The notes: generated from the letters alone by a model not told the origin. A stretch of 64,000 nt of DNA from Acinetobacter sp. WCHA45 (GCF_002165255.2 NZ_CP028561.1:806001-870000), one strand, 5' to 3'; counted from the first letter of the stretch, positions 18,539 to 27,757 are shown. A program made the numbers and translations.

Positions 18539-19087
18539 ATGTTGTATTCTCCTATGAGTTCTCCTATGTATCCATTAGATCAATTGAACCAAGCACCTGA
18601 TGATCAGTCAGAGCTTACAATGTCAGTTTTAATGACACCTGATATGGCAAACTTTTCAGGTAATGTTCATGGTGGAGCAATTTTAAAACTGCTTGACCAA
18701 GTTGCTTATGCTTGTGCAAGCCGTTATTCAGGCAGTTATGTTGTGACATTGTCTGTTGATAAAGTTAATTTTAAAGAGCCAATTTACGTTGGTGAATTAG
18801 TCACATTTTTAGCGAGTGTTAATCATGTAGGACGTACTTCTATGGAAGTCGGTATTCGTGTAGAAGCACAGAATATTCAAAAGCGTACAATCAGACATAC
18901 CAATACCTGCTATTTCACCATGGTTGCTGTGGATGAGGAGCGTAAACCTAAAGTTGTTCCGACATTAAAATTAGATACGGATTGGAAGCGTTGTCGTTTC
19001 GAAGCTGCAGAACAGCGTAAGGACCTACGTTTACAAGAAGTACAGCAACCTTCTTGCAGTATTTTCAAAAAAACTAGTCAGTGTTGA
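18539..19087 (+). CDS. Acyl-CoA thioesterase, hotdog fold
   Basis: 182 residues. MANFSGNVHGGAILKLLDQVA (about residues 38-58) is the hotdog catalytic segment of YciA/BACH-type thioesterases, followed by SVDKVNFKEPIYVGELV. It hydrolyses acyl-CoA to free acid and CoA in the cytoplasm; chain-length preference is unknown. The C-terminal 30 residues are charged and end with two cysteines. A strong terminator follows. Confidence 0.9.
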   Translation: MLYSPMSSPMYPLDQLNQAPDDQSELTMSVLMTPDMANFSGNVHGGAILKLLDQVAYACASRYSGSYVVTLSVDKVNFKEPIYVGELVTFLASVNHVGRTSMEVGIRVEAQNIQKRTIRHTNTCYFTMVAVDEERKPKVVPTLKLDTDWKRCRFEAAEQRKDLRLQEVQQPSCSIFKKTSQC

Positions 19088-19120
19088 TTTATTCATCACA
19101 TTTCTAGTGATCTAAAAAAA

Positions 19121-19153
19121 AGATCGAACCGCAGCATGGTTCGATCTTTTTTT
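19121..19153 (+). terminator. Rho-independent terminator
   Basis: AGATCGAACC, loop GCAGCAT, GGTTCGATCT, then a T-run. It ends the thioesterase gene. Confidence 0.9.
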
Positions 19154-19221
19154 ATTTGTAAAGATGAGTCAAATCATTACAAATGTTGTTCTAAAGGGTC
19201 TGGAGGAACCTGAAGATCAAA

Positions 19222-19437
19222 TTATTTACTAGCCGTCGGAGCAGCCGATGTTGCTGCATCACTTGCTGTGGTGTCTGTCGTAGCTGGATTTAGAGTTTCA
19301 GGTTGCTCTTGATTTGATACCACGACTTTCTCTTCGGTGGTTTTGGTGCTATGTGATTTGTCATGAGCCGAAGCTGCAAATGTTGTTGCCGCTGTTAAAG
19401 CAAATGTTGTCGCAATTAAAGTCTTAATGAGTTTCAT
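19222..19437 (-). CDS. Small secreted protein, unknown
   Basis: 71 residues from the ATG at 19437 (an in-frame ATG at 19446 is also possible). MKLIKTLIATTFALTAATTFAASA is a typical signal peptide with cleavage after about residue 24. The mature part is short and Thr/Ser/Ala-rich with no cysteines, so it is probably disordered and periplasmic. No family is recognised. Confidence 0.65.
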   Translation of the reverse strand: MKLIKTLIATTFALTAATTFAASAHDKSHSTKTTEEKVVVSNQEQPETLNPATTDTTASDAATSAAPTASK

Positions 19438-19843
19438 GTTTGGCATCCATATTTAAACTTAATTAAAAAATTACAGCTTCAATTCCAGAGATGAGTGAGA
19501 ACAAATCTTGAATTTCTGCATGAGTTTTATGCTAAGTGCCTAAGTTTTTTACAGCAATATTCTTAACAATCTTTTACGGAAAACTTAACAATAGAGCATC
19601 ATAAAACGTGGTTTTGTGATGCGCTTGTAAAGTTATATGCCTGAACCTATCAATAAAATGTATATAAATATGTATTTTTGATTAGAAAATAATCTATGAT
19701 TTTACGTGTTTTAAACAAGAGCTTTCTTTTGCAAATAGTTTAATCATTGGATAAAACATTTATATCTTATTTTTAAATAGTATTTTGGGATTAATTTTGT
19801 GATTTAATTCTCTCTATTTATGTTTTTAATTGAATTGTTTCAT

Positions 19844-19893
19844 AAATTTCATTCTTTATTTTATTTCGCATATTTTTCTCTTTAGAATGAAAT
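19844..19893. promoter_or_regulatory. Inverted repeat ahead of the CobW-type gene
   Basis: ATTTCATTCT (19846-19855) and AGAATGAAAT (19884-19893) form a perfect 10-bp inverted repeat ending 22 bases before the GTG start. It could be an operator or a leader hairpin. The rest of the 19447-19915 gap is AT-rich, and I see nothing else in it. Confidence 0.35.
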
Positions 19894-19915
19894 AAATTTT
19901 TAATGCGAGTAAATC

Positions 19916-20947
19916 GTGAAGTTTATTGCTCCCAAAATTGTTGCTACTCACATTATTTCTGGTTTTTTAGGTGCAGGTAAAACAACGCTATTGCAGCATT
20001 TATTAACTCAAAAGCCTGAAAACGAAGTTTGGGCTGTTCTAATGAATGAGTTTGGGCAAATAGGTGTTGATCAACAACTGATTACCCAACAACAAGGCTA
20101 TGCTGTCAAAGAACTACTTGGTGGATGCTTGTGTTGTAGCAGTCAACTTCCTATGCAAATTGCACTAGCTCGCTTACTCAGTGAAAGTAAACCTGATCGT
20201 TTATTTATCGAACCAACGGGTTTAGGTCATCCTGCACAATTATTGGAACAACTGACCGAGCCACATTGGCAAAGTAGTTTAGCAATGCGTGCTTTGGTGA
20301 TTGTTGTAGATGGGAGTCGTCTACATGATGAAGATTGGGTTAAACAGAACTTATATACCGATCAACTGAAATCTGCCCAAATCGTAGTCCTCTCGCATAT
20401 TGATTGTATGTCAGTAGCAGATCATCAAGCCTATGCTGCTTTAAAACAAGAATATGACACTTATGTCCAGCATTGGATTGAAGTTGAGTGTGGCAAAATT
20501 GAATTGTCTCAGATTGATATTATGCAACAACCTGTACAACGTAAGATCCAACCTTTACTCAAGTTACAACAAACACAGGCTATTGAGCCTCCGTTAGAAA
20601 TAAAACAACTTCCATATCATTATGTAGAAACGGCCCAAGGTTATACCGTTGCAGGTTGGAAATTGCCTAAACGCTGGCAATTTAAATTTTTTGAACTGTT
20701 GGATTTGTTGTGTACGCAACAAAATTGGGCCCGTATCAAAGGCATATTTAATACGGATCAAGGTTGGAAAAGTTTTAACTTTAATCCTCAACAATTTAAC
20801 TATAAGTCTGCTGAAGAGAGTATTGATAATCGAATTGAAATTATTTGCCAATCCGAACAAGATTGGTTGGGGTTTGAAACACAATTATTAAATTGTCGCC
20901 TTGATCTAACTGATGCCCAAAATGATGAAAGCCGATATTTTCTGTAA
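19916..20947 (+). CDS. CobW/COG0523-family GTP-binding protein
   Basis: 343 residues from a GTG start. The P-loop GFLGAGKTT is at residues 16-24, the metal-binding CLCC motif is at C71-C74 (GGCLCCSS), and SHIDC near residue 160 resembles the guanine-binding NKxD loop. COG0523 GTPases are metal chaperones or insertases, often for zinc (ZigA/YeiR types) or cobalt. The metal here is not known. The C-terminal CobW domain is short. It is followed by yaeQ and an FKBP gene on the same strand. Confidence 0.85.
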   Translation: MKFIAPKIVATHIISGFLGAGKTTLLQHLLTQKPENEVWAVLMNEFGQIGVDQQLITQQQGYAVKELLGGCLCCSSQLPMQIALARLLSESKPDRLFIEPTGLGHPAQLLEQLTEPHWQSSLAMRALVIVVDGSRLHDEDWVKQNLYTDQLKSAQIVVLSHIDCMSVADHQAYAALKQEYDTYVQHWIEVECGKIELSQIDIMQQPVQRKIQPLLKLQQTQAIEPPLEIKQLPYHYVETAQGYTVAGWKLPKRWQFKFFELLDLLCTQQNWARIKGIFNTDQGWKSFNFNPQQFNYKSAEESIDNRIEIICQSEQDWLGFETQLLNCRLDLTDAQNDESRYFL

Positions 20948-21004
20948 TAAAATAGAGTATGCTTAGCGCCAAATTTGAGTACACCGTATTTAAGAGTATT
21001 TTTT

Positions 21005-21535
21005 ATGGCGCTAAAAGCAACAATATATAAGGCAGATCTGAATATTGCCAATATGGATCAGCATATCTATGCAGATTATCAGCTAACACTTGCCTTACAT
21101 CCGTCAGAGACTATTGAACGTTTGATGGTTCGTATTCTTGCTTACGCCCATTATGCCGATGAGCGATTAGAATTCACCAAAGATTTGTTTGAAACGGATG
21201 AGCCTGCGTTATGGCAAAAAGATTTAACAGGGCTTTTAGAAAACTGGATTGAAGTCGGTTGTCCATCTGAAGATAAAGTGAAAAAAGCCAGTGCTCGTTG
21301 TAAAAAAGTGGCTGTGATTACCTATGGCTCACAAGCTGCTGATTGGTGGCAAAAAAATACCAAGATTAAGACTTTGAGTAATGTGGAAGTTTGGCAATTA
21401 GCATCTCAGACTACACAGGCACTTGAAGGCTTATGTGAACGCACGATGCAATTACAGCTTAATATTATGGATGGAGAATGGACTTTGTTAAGCGATAACG
21501 GTCAAGTCGATATTCAATGGTTACAATTGCAATAA
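21005..21535 (+). CDS. yaeQ: YaeQ family protein
   Basis: 176 residues from the ATG at 21005; the frame is open further upstream but without support. MALKATIYKADLNIANMDQH and RILAYAHYADERLEFTKD are characteristic of YaeQ, a protein with a restriction-endonuclease-like fold and uncertain function. It is full length. It sits 19 bases before the FKBP gene and is probably cotranscribed with it. Confidence 0.9.
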   Translation: MALKATIYKADLNIANMDQHIYADYQLTLALHPSETIERLMVRILAYAHYADERLEFTKDLFETDEPALWQKDLTGLLENWIEVGCPSEDKVKKASARCKKVAVITYGSQAADWWQKNTKIKTLSNVEVWQLASQTTQALEGLCERTMQLQLNIMDGEWTLLSDNGQVDIQWLQLQ

Positions 21536-21554
21536 ATCAGGTTTGGAGAAAAAA

Positions 21555-21896
21555 ATGAGCGCTGAATTACAAATTATTGATTTAAAAGTAGGTGAAGGTA
21601 AAGAAGCTGTTAAAGGTGCTTTAATCACAACACACTATACAGGGTGGTTGGAAGATGGTACTCAGTTCGATTCTTCAATTGATCGCGGGAATTATTTTGA
21701 GACGGTGATTGGTACAGGGCGAGTAATCAAAGGTTGGGATCAAGGCATCATGGGAATGCGCGTTGGTGGGAAGCGTAAATTAATCGTACCTGCACATTTA
21801 GCTTATGGCGAACGCAAAATGGGAAAAATTATTCCAGCAAATTCAAATCTGATTTTTGAAATTGAATTATTTGATGTTAAAACTCGCGACGAGTGA
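21555..21896 (+). CDS. FKBP-type peptidyl-prolyl isomerase
   Basis: 113 residues from the ATG at 21555, behind TTTGGAGAAAAAA. It is a single FKBP domain with THYTGWLEDGTQFDSS, the active-site VIKGWDQGIMGMRVGGKRKL, and LAYGERKMGKIIPANSNLIF. There is no signal peptide, so it acts in the cytoplasm. An IS element lies 62 bases downstream. Confidence 0.94.
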   Translation: MSAELQIIDLKVGEGKEAVKGALITTHYTGWLEDGTQFDSSIDRGNYFETVIGTGRVIKGWDQGIMGMRVGGKRKLIVPAHLAYGERKMGKIIPANSNLIFEIELFDVKTRDE

Positions 21897-21949
21897 TTTA
21901 GTCTCAATGATGCAAAGCATGATGGCATTGATTTGATTGCTTCATTCAT

Positions 21950-21958
21950 GCTTTGCAA
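21950..21958. repeat. Target-site duplication, left copy
   Basis: GCTTTGCAA here is repeated at 22982-22990 directly after the IS. A 9-bp duplication is the known pattern of the IS903 group of IS5. Confidence 0.9.
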
Positions 21959-22981
21959 GGCTTTGTTGCACAAATAGACGAAAGGTAGAGTTGTTCTAAT
22001 CTTCAGATATTTATGCAACAGCCACCGTTTTAGCTGTACCAAGTTGAGTAAATTTATTCAAAATATCGACTCTTATTTGCAAGTCAACCACCTGACGATT
22101 AAAGCATCGACTAGATACACCTTGTCCAAGTCGTTTCAAGGCAAACATTTTAGCCTCTATTCTGGATCGTCGATGATAACCAATATCTCGTTTCCACTGC
22201 TTTTGACCCCTGTCCCAACAGCCTTGTACTGCATGATTCCTTGCTTTACCAATTTCATTTTCTGCCCATAAAGCAGCATTGGAACGAGGAGGGATAATTA
22301 CATTTGCTTGCCGTTTTAAAATCGCATCATAACAATTCACTGTGTCATAAGCACCATCAGCCCTGACAGATGCAATGGGTTCATCAATTTGATCTAAAAG
22401 AGGTTGGAGCATTTCAGCATCACCATATTGGCAGGTCGTGACTTCAACCGCTTGTATTTCTCCACTGTTTGCATCTGTCGCAAGATGTAATTTCAGCCAT
22501 TGACGATGTTGGTTTACGCCATGTTTTTTACGCACCCATTCCCCATCACCTGTAACTTTGATCCCTGTGCTATCAACTAAAATATGCAAGTCTTCCTGTG
22601 GATTTTTTGCTGATTTATGTAGAAGTGGCTGGAGCTTATCTGCTCGCCGACTCAATGTTGAGAAGTCTGGAACATTCCAGTCGAGGTGAGCCATTTGAAA
22701 AAGGCTTTGAATGAAACCTTGTGTTTGGCGTAAAGCCAGTTGGAACAGGTTTCGTATCGTCAGGGCAAATTGAATTGCTATATCAGTGTAGGTAGGTTGA
22801 CGTCCTTTTTTTCCAGTAGGTGTTGCAGACCATTGCATTTGGGGATCAAACCAAATGGTGAAAGCACCCCGTTGACGTAAAGCCTGATTGTACTCAGACC
22901 AGTTCGTTGTTTTGTATCGGCTTTTTGATTCTGTATTCATCTAACATGTATGGGGATAAAATTTATTTATGCAACAAAGCC
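21959..22981. mobile_element. IS5-family insertion sequence, IS903 group
   Basis: 1023 bp bounded by terminal inverted repeats GGCTTTGTTGCACAAATA (left) and GGCTTTGTTGCATAAATA (right, reverse complement), 17 of 18 identical. The 9-bp target duplications are intact and the transposase frame is complete, so insertion was recent in evolutionary terms. It sits between the FKBP gene and a truncated ORF ahead of pgaB. It resembles ISAba12-type elements, but identity to a named IS was not tested. Confidence 0.93.
22011..22940 (-). CDS. IS903-group transposase
   Basis: 309 residues, intact. The N-terminal region (TTNWSEYNQALRQRGAFTIW) matches IS903 transposases. DDE residues are visible: D in LVDSTGIKVTGDGEW, D in VRADGAYD, and E in RRSRIEAKMFALKRLG. 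It catalyses cut-and-paste transposition of this IS. Confidence 0.95.
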   Translation of the reverse strand: MNTESKSRYKTTNWSEYNQALRQRGAFTIWFDPQMQWSATPTGKKGRQPTYTDIAIQFALTIRNLFQLALRQTQGFIQSLFQMAHLDWNVPDFSTLSRRADKLQPLLHKSAKNPQEDLHILVDSTGIKVTGDGEWVRKKHGVNQHRQWLKLHLATDANSGEIQAVEVTTCQYGDAEMLQPLLDQIDEPIASVRADGAYDTVNCYDAILKRQANVIIPPRSNAALWAENEIGKARNHAVQGCWDRGQKQWKRDIGYHRRSRIEAKMFALKRLGQGVSSRCFNRQVVDLQIRVDILNKFTQLGTAKTVAVA

Positions 22982-22990
22982 GCTTTGCAA
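22982..22990. repeat. Target-site duplication, right copy
   Basis: GCTTTGCAA, identical to 21950-21958. Confidence 0.9.
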
Positions 22991-23052
22991 AAAAAAAGTA
23001 CAAAAACAATACAAATCAAAAAAATGAATTAATCTCAATATATTGATTTTAA

Positions 23053-23307
23053 AAATTTTTATTTAAATCTTCTGTTTTTAACAATCTGCTTAAAATTATT
23101 GATTCTATAGAAGGTTCTGTATATCTTTTAAACAAAGAGCAATCCATTTTGAATCAAAGTTTTTACAAAAAATGTGATGTTAATTTACCTTTTGGAAAAA
23201 TTGCTTTTAATGTTGCCATCCATGATCAGCAGATTCATAAACATGGCGAGGTAAATTATAAAAAATCTATGCTTGTGTTAACGAGCACCAAAAAATTGAG
23301 TGAGTGA
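23053..23307 (+). pseudogene. ORF fragment lacking a start, unknown
   Basis: An open frame of about 84 codons ends at the TGA at 23305-23307. It reads LLKIIDSIEGSVYLLNKEQS, then INQ/VAIHDQQIHKHGEVNYKK-like text with protein-like composition. No ATG, GTG or good start with a ribosome binding site lies at its 5' end, and a TAA at 23050 closes the frame. It is probably the tail of a longer gene lost upstream near the IS, or a gene with an unusual start. No family is recognised. Confidence 0.45.
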
Positions 23308-23314
23308 GGCAGCT

Positions 23315-23710
23315 ATGAATGATTATTTGGATATTACCGCTTCTGAGCTATTAAAAGAATTACATAATTTTTTCTTGATTAATACTTATAATGGCGCTGA
23401 AAATGGTTTTTGGGTCAATGAAAAAGCATTGACTGATAAACATTATTGGATGGATGGAGAGAACAAGGTCGAGATTATACGAGAGCTGATTCCTTCACAT
23501 CAGCATTCACATCCTGACTATCAGATTACCTTATTATCTCCATTAGAAGGGAATGTCCTCTTGCTACAATATGATGGCGTGAATAAAAAGATTCAGACAT
23601 TCCGTCGTGGTGAATGGGTAAATCGCTTATATAAATATTTTTATCAAAAAGAACGTTATTATTTACAACAACTTTCTGAGCATCCAAATTTTCAGCTCAT
23701 TCAATATTAA
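23315..23710 (+). CDS. Hypothetical protein, unknown
   Basis: 131 residues from the ATG at 23315, seven bases after the previous fragment's stop, so it was probably cotranscribed with the intact ancestor of that fragment. It is rich in Tyr, Trp, His and Asn (for example GAENGFWVNEKALTDKHYW), with no signal or membrane span. I do not recognise the family. It precedes pgaB by 252 bases. Confidence 0.65.
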   Translation: MNDYLDITASELLKELHNFFLINTYNGAENGFWVNEKALTDKHYWMDGENKVEIIRELIPSHQHSHPDYQITLLSPLEGNVLLLQYDGVNKKIQTFRRGEWVNRLYKYFYQKERYYLQQLSEHPNFQLIQY

Positions 23711-23962
23711 GCTTTTATATTTAGCTCACTAGGTTCTTAATACGTATCGTGTTAGGAACCTAATTACATATTGTTAAAGTATTGATGTATATTGCGATAA
23801 AATTTATAAAATATTTTTTTAAGATTATTTTCAGTTTTTAAAATTATAAATACAGTCCTTGCTCCCAGCTGACTCGCTAAAAATCTTATTTGTCCACAAA
23901 TTGTAAGATGATTCATGCATGATTCGCCCTCAGCCATTTTCGAATATTGAGAAGATATCTCT

Positions 23963-25960
23963 ATGACAACACGTTTAGTGTCTCCGACCTTAAAAACATT
24001 TTTAGGTCTAATGATTGGTTTAGTTGCGAATACAGCAACTTTTGCAGAAAATTCCAAAATTGATGCGACAACGTTAACCGTCATTGGTTATCATGAAATT
24101 ACCGAGCATAAAGATGCACTCATCCCAAGTTATGCAGTAACAGCACAACAATTCAGCGAGCACATCGATTGGTTACAAAATAATGGCTATCACTTTATCA
24201 ATGTCGATCAACTGATTAAAGCGCATCAGGGCAAATATACTTTACCCACTAAACCTGTGTTATTGACAGTAGATGATGGTTATCAGTCTTTTTATCAAAA
24301 TGCCTATCCAATTGTACGTGCGAAAAAAATTCCAGTGGTATTAGCAGTTGTCGGTTCTTGGTTAGAGCCAAAAGCTAATCAGAAAGTAGACTTTGGTGGG
24401 GAAGAGATTACGCGCAATAAAATTTTGAGTTGGAATGAACTCAAAGAAATGCAAAATAGTGGCTTAGTTGAAATTGCGAGCCATAGCTATCATTTGCATC
24501 GAGGAGTAAACGCAAACCCTCAAGGTAATTCAGAACCAGCAGCGATTACTCGGATCTATGATTCAAATACGAAAACCTATGAAAGTGATGCAAATTATCA
24601 AGCACGTGTTTATCAAGATTTAAAGAAAAATAATGAATTATTGCAGGCACATGGTTTACGTTCACCACGTGTCATGGTCTGGCCTTATGGTCGCTACAAT
24701 ATGCAATTAGTTCAAATTTCTAAACAATTGGGTATGCCGATTACCATTACTTTGGATGATGGCGCTGATCATGCCAAACAATCGATCCAAAATATGGGGC
24801 GTATTTTAATTCAAGGAAATATGTCAACCAATGCCTTGGCACAAGAAATTAAGAACCGCGAACTGAATTTGAATGATAATAATCGTCCGCAAAAGATCAT
24901 GCATGTGGATTTAGATTATATCTATGATCCAGACCCACAACAACAGGAACGCAATTTAGGTAATCTGTTAGATCGTATCAATGCAATGGGAGTCAAGACT
25001 GTTTATTTACAAGCATTTTCTGATCCTGATGCAAATGGTTCTGCTGATATGGTGTATTTCCCAAATCGTCATATTCCAATGCGTGCGGATTTATTTAACC
25101 GAGTAGCTTGGCAAATTCAAACACGTACGCCAGTACAGCGTTTGTATGCTTGGATGCCTTTACTTGCATGGGAATTACCTAAATCAGACCCAGTGTCAAA
25201 GGATTTAGTTGTCACGCAACAAGCAAAAGCAGGCGAGCATTTGAATATGGGGTATATCCGCTTAAGCCCATATTCACCAAAAGCAAGACAAACCATTAAA
25301 GAGATTTATCAAGATCTTGCAAAATCAACGCCATTTGATGGCCTGTTATTTCATGATGATGTGACATTATCTGATTATGAAGATGCAAGCCCTCAAGCAC
25401 TAGCAGCCTATGCGAAACAAGGTTTGCCAACGGATTTGGCCAAAATACGAAATAATGACGACAAGTTACAGAAATGGACTGCTTATAAAACGCGTACCCT
25501 AGATGATTTTGCAATGGAGCTCGCAGGTGAGGTACGTCAATATCAGCCTTATTTGATGACTGCACGTAATTTGTATGCGCAAGTTGCCCTTAACCCGTAC
25601 GCCGAAAATTGGTATGCACAGTCTTTAGAAGAGTCATTAAGACGTTATGATTTCACTGCAATAATGGCAATGCCGTATATGGAGCAATCTGATCATCCCG
25701 AAAAATTTTATACGGATATTATGAATCGGGTGAAACAATATCCAAACGGGATTAAAAAGACAGTGATGGAGTTACAAGCCATTAACTGGCGTAATGATCA
25801 GAAGATTCCTTCTGAAGAAATGGCAGCAACAATTAAGTCACTTTACCAACAAGGTGCGATGCACATTGCATATTATCCTGACGATCCGATTAAAGAACAC
25901 CCAGATGTGGAAACGATGCGTAAGGCTTTTGCTTTAAAATCATCACAATTAGTACCATAA
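23963..25960 (+). CDS. pgaB: Poly-beta-1,6-N-acetylglucosamine N-deacetylase PgaB
   Basis: 665 residues. The signal peptide (about residues 1-28, ending ANTATFA) has no lipobox cysteine, unlike the E. coli lipoprotein PgaB. The N-terminal deacetylase domain carries VLLTVDDGYQSFY with the metal-site aspartates near residue 105, EIASHSYHLHRG, and VMVWPYGRYN. The C-terminal glycoside-hydrolase-like domain starts near MHVDLDYIYDPDPQQ. PgaB partly deacetylates PNAG for export in biofilm formation. It heads pgaBCD here; pgaA is not upstream. Confidence 0.95.
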   Translation: MTTRLVSPTLKTFLGLMIGLVANTATFAENSKIDATTLTVIGYHEITEHKDALIPSYAVTAQQFSEHIDWLQNNGYHFINVDQLIKAHQGKYTLPTKPVLLTVDDGYQSFYQNAYPIVRAKKIPVVLAVVGSWLEPKANQKVDFGGEEITRNKILSWNELKEMQNSGLVEIASHSYHLHRGVNANPQGNSEPAAITRIYDSNTKTYESDANYQARVYQDLKKNNELLQAHGLRSPRVMVWPYGRYNMQLVQISKQLGMPITITLDDGADHAKQSIQNMGRILIQGNMSTNALAQEIKNRELNLNDNNRPQKIMHVDLDYIYDPDPQQQERNLGNLLDRINAMGVKTVYLQAFSDPDANGSADMVYFPNRHIPMRADLFNRVAWQIQTRTPVQRLYAWMPLLAWELPKSDPVSKDLVVTQQAKAGEHLNMGYIRLSPYSPKARQTIKEIYQDLAKSTPFDGLLFHDDVTLSDYEDASPQALAAYAKQGLPTDLAKIRNNDDKLQKWTAYKTRTLDDFAMELAGEVRQYQPYLMTARNLYAQVALNPYAENWYAQSLEESLRRYDFTAIMAMPYMEQSDHPEKFYTDIMNRVKQYPNGIKKTVMELQAINWRNDQKIPSEEMAATIKSLYQQGAMHIAYYPDDPIKEHPDVETMRKAFALKSSQLVP

Positions 25961-25975
25961 CGGAGTAATGTGTCG

Positions 25976-27232
25976 ATGAGTATAATTGCTTTATTATGGG
26001 CCTATGCCATTAAATTTGTTTTCTATTATCCATTATTTATGTCGTATTTATGGATGGTTGGGGCAATTATTTTTTATTGGAAAGAACGCCAAGATCCTCC
26101 ATATCAGCAGCCAGCAACTTTGCCTGAATATCCTAAAGTTGCTGTACTCGTTCCTTGTTTTAACGAGGGGGATAACGCAGAAGAAACCATTAGTCATGCT
26201 TTGCAATTAGATTATCCAAACTTTGAAGTGATTGCGATTAATGATGGTAGTTCTGATAACACGGGCGAAGTGCTGGATCGTCTCGCGATGCAGCATGAAA
26301 AATTACGTGTGGTACATCTTGCTCAAAACCAAGGTAAAGCGATGGGACTACAAGCAGGCAGTTTAATGACTGATGCTGAGTTCTTGATTGGTATTGATGG
26401 TGATGCGTTACTAGATCCTCATGCTGCTAAATGGATGATGCGTCATTTTCTAGAAGACTCAACAGTTGCAGCAGTCACAGGTAATCCACGTATTCGTACA
26501 CGTTCAACTTTATTGGGACGTATACAGGTCGGTGAGTTTTCTTCAATTGTTGGCATGATTAAACGTGCACAACGTACTTTTGGTCGTTTATTCACAGTCT
26601 CAGGTGTGATTACAGCGTTCCGTAAAAGTGCCGTACATCAAGTTGATTATTGGTCTCCAAATATGTTGACTGAAGATATTGATATCACTTGGAAATTACA
26701 ACGCGCAGGTTGGGATGTTCGTTTTGAACCAAATGCTTTGGTTTGGATTTTGATGCCAGAGACTTTTAATGGTTTATGGAAGCAACGTTTGCGTTGGGCG
26801 ATGGGTGGGGCGCAAGTTCTGATTAAGAATATTGATGTGTTCTTTAAACCAAAACTTAATTTTCTCTGGCCTTTAATGTTGGAGCTTTGCTTAACATTAG
26901 TATGGTCATATTTGATGTTGATTATGGCTGTCATGTGGTTGTTACATTTTGTATTTACAATCCCAGCCCTTGCTATCGTTAGTTCACCATTTTTACCATA
27001 CGGTAGTGGAATTTTATTAGGTGCGACCTGTTTAATTCAGTTTGCTTTAAGCAAATGGATGGATAGTCGTTATGAGCCAAGCCTAGGGAAAAATTATTAT
27101 TGGATGATTTGGTACCCATTTGTGTTTTGGTTAATTACGATTACTGCTACAATCGTCGCCTTTCCAAAGGTACTGTTGCGTGGTGATGAAAAACGCGCCC
27201 GTTGGATTAGCCCAGATCGTGGAATTCGCTGA
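25976..27232 (+). CDS. pgaC: Poly-N-acetylglucosamine synthase PgaC
   Basis: 418 residues from the ATG at 25976; a GTG at 25970 is the alternative, and GGAG at 25962 fits the ATG better. Membrane spans near the N-terminus flank a family-2 glycosyltransferase with VAVLVPCFNEGDN, INDGSSDNT, IGIDGDALL, TEDIDITWKL and the QRLRW motif. Further membrane spans follow. It polymerises UDP-GlcNAc to PNAG at the inner membrane, with PgaD. Confidence 0.96.
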   Translation: MSIIALLWAYAIKFVFYYPLFMSYLWMVGAIIFYWKERQDPPYQQPATLPEYPKVAVLVPCFNEGDNAEETISHALQLDYPNFEVIAINDGSSDNTGEVLDRLAMQHEKLRVVHLAQNQGKAMGLQAGSLMTDAEFLIGIDGDALLDPHAAKWMMRHFLEDSTVAAVTGNPRIRTRSTLLGRIQVGEFSSIVGMIKRAQRTFGRLFTVSGVITAFRKSAVHQVDYWSPNMLTEDIDITWKLQRAGWDVRFEPNALVWILMPETFNGLWKQRLRWAMGGAQVLIKNIDVFFKPKLNFLWPLMLELCLTLVWSYLMLIMAVMWLLHFVFTIPALAIVSSPFLPYGSGILLGATCLIQFALSKWMDSRYEPSLGKNYYWMIWYPFVFWLITITATIVAFPKVLLRGDEKRARWISPDRGIR

Positions 27233-27262
27233 GTCGCAAGATTCATTTTGCTGAGACTAGAA

Positions 27263-27679
27263 ATGAAAGCAAATAGTTTGATTATCGATGTTCGTCGCCA
27301 ACTCCCATGGCATAAGCGTTATTTTTCTACGACCACAACAGCAATGATGTGGGCAGGTTGGCTGCTATTATGGCGACCATTTATTTTGGTTTGGGTGTTA
27401 ATTGAACTGCAAAAAACGCATCTTGCACAACGTTTAATGGCTGCATTCAGTCAAGGTCTTGAGCACGGAATTACAGCACTTTTCATGTGTGCGGTAGCAT
27501 TATTACTATGGGGGCTTTTACCTTCAAAACGCGTACATAAAAAACATGCAATTGAAAAAGCACTACCTGATTATGCACGTTATTTTCAGTTGCCTGAACA
27601 CGAGATTCAAGCGGGTCGCCAACAAAAAGTAACCACGCTGCATCATGATGAAAATGGTAAGATTATTAGAGTTGAGTAA
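27263..27679 (+). CDS. pgaD: PgaD accessory protein for PNAG synthesis
   Basis: 138 residues from the ATG at 27263. Two membrane spans (about residues 26-48 and 68-87) and a soluble C-terminal tail match PgaD, which assists PgaC and is needed for cyclic-di-GMP control in E. coli. It is the last gene of the operon, closed by a terminator at 27702. Confidence 0.88.
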   Translation: MKANSLIIDVRRQLPWHKRYFSTTTTAMMWAGWLLLWRPFILVWVLIELQKTHLAQRLMAAFSQGLEHGITALFMCAVALLLWGLLPSKRVHKKHAIEKALPDYARYFQLPEHEIQAGRQQKVTTLHHDENGKIIRVE

Positions 27680-27701
27680 AATTTATTCGATTGAGAAGTA
27701 T

Positions 27702-27733
27702 AAATGCCTTAATTTTAATTAAGGCATTTTTTT
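27702..27733 (+). terminator. Rho-independent terminator of pgaBCD
   Basis: AAATGCCTTAATT, TT, AATTAAGGCATTT, then Ts. Confidence 0.9.
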
Positions 27734-27757
27734 ATGCTTGTCTTAAATTTTAGACAT

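Noticed and set aside
21911..21958. Hairpin after the FKBP gene as a terminator
   Set aside because: The GCAAAGCATGA / TCATGCTTTGC pair is followed by As, not Ts, in the original joined sequence, so it is not a plus-strand terminator.
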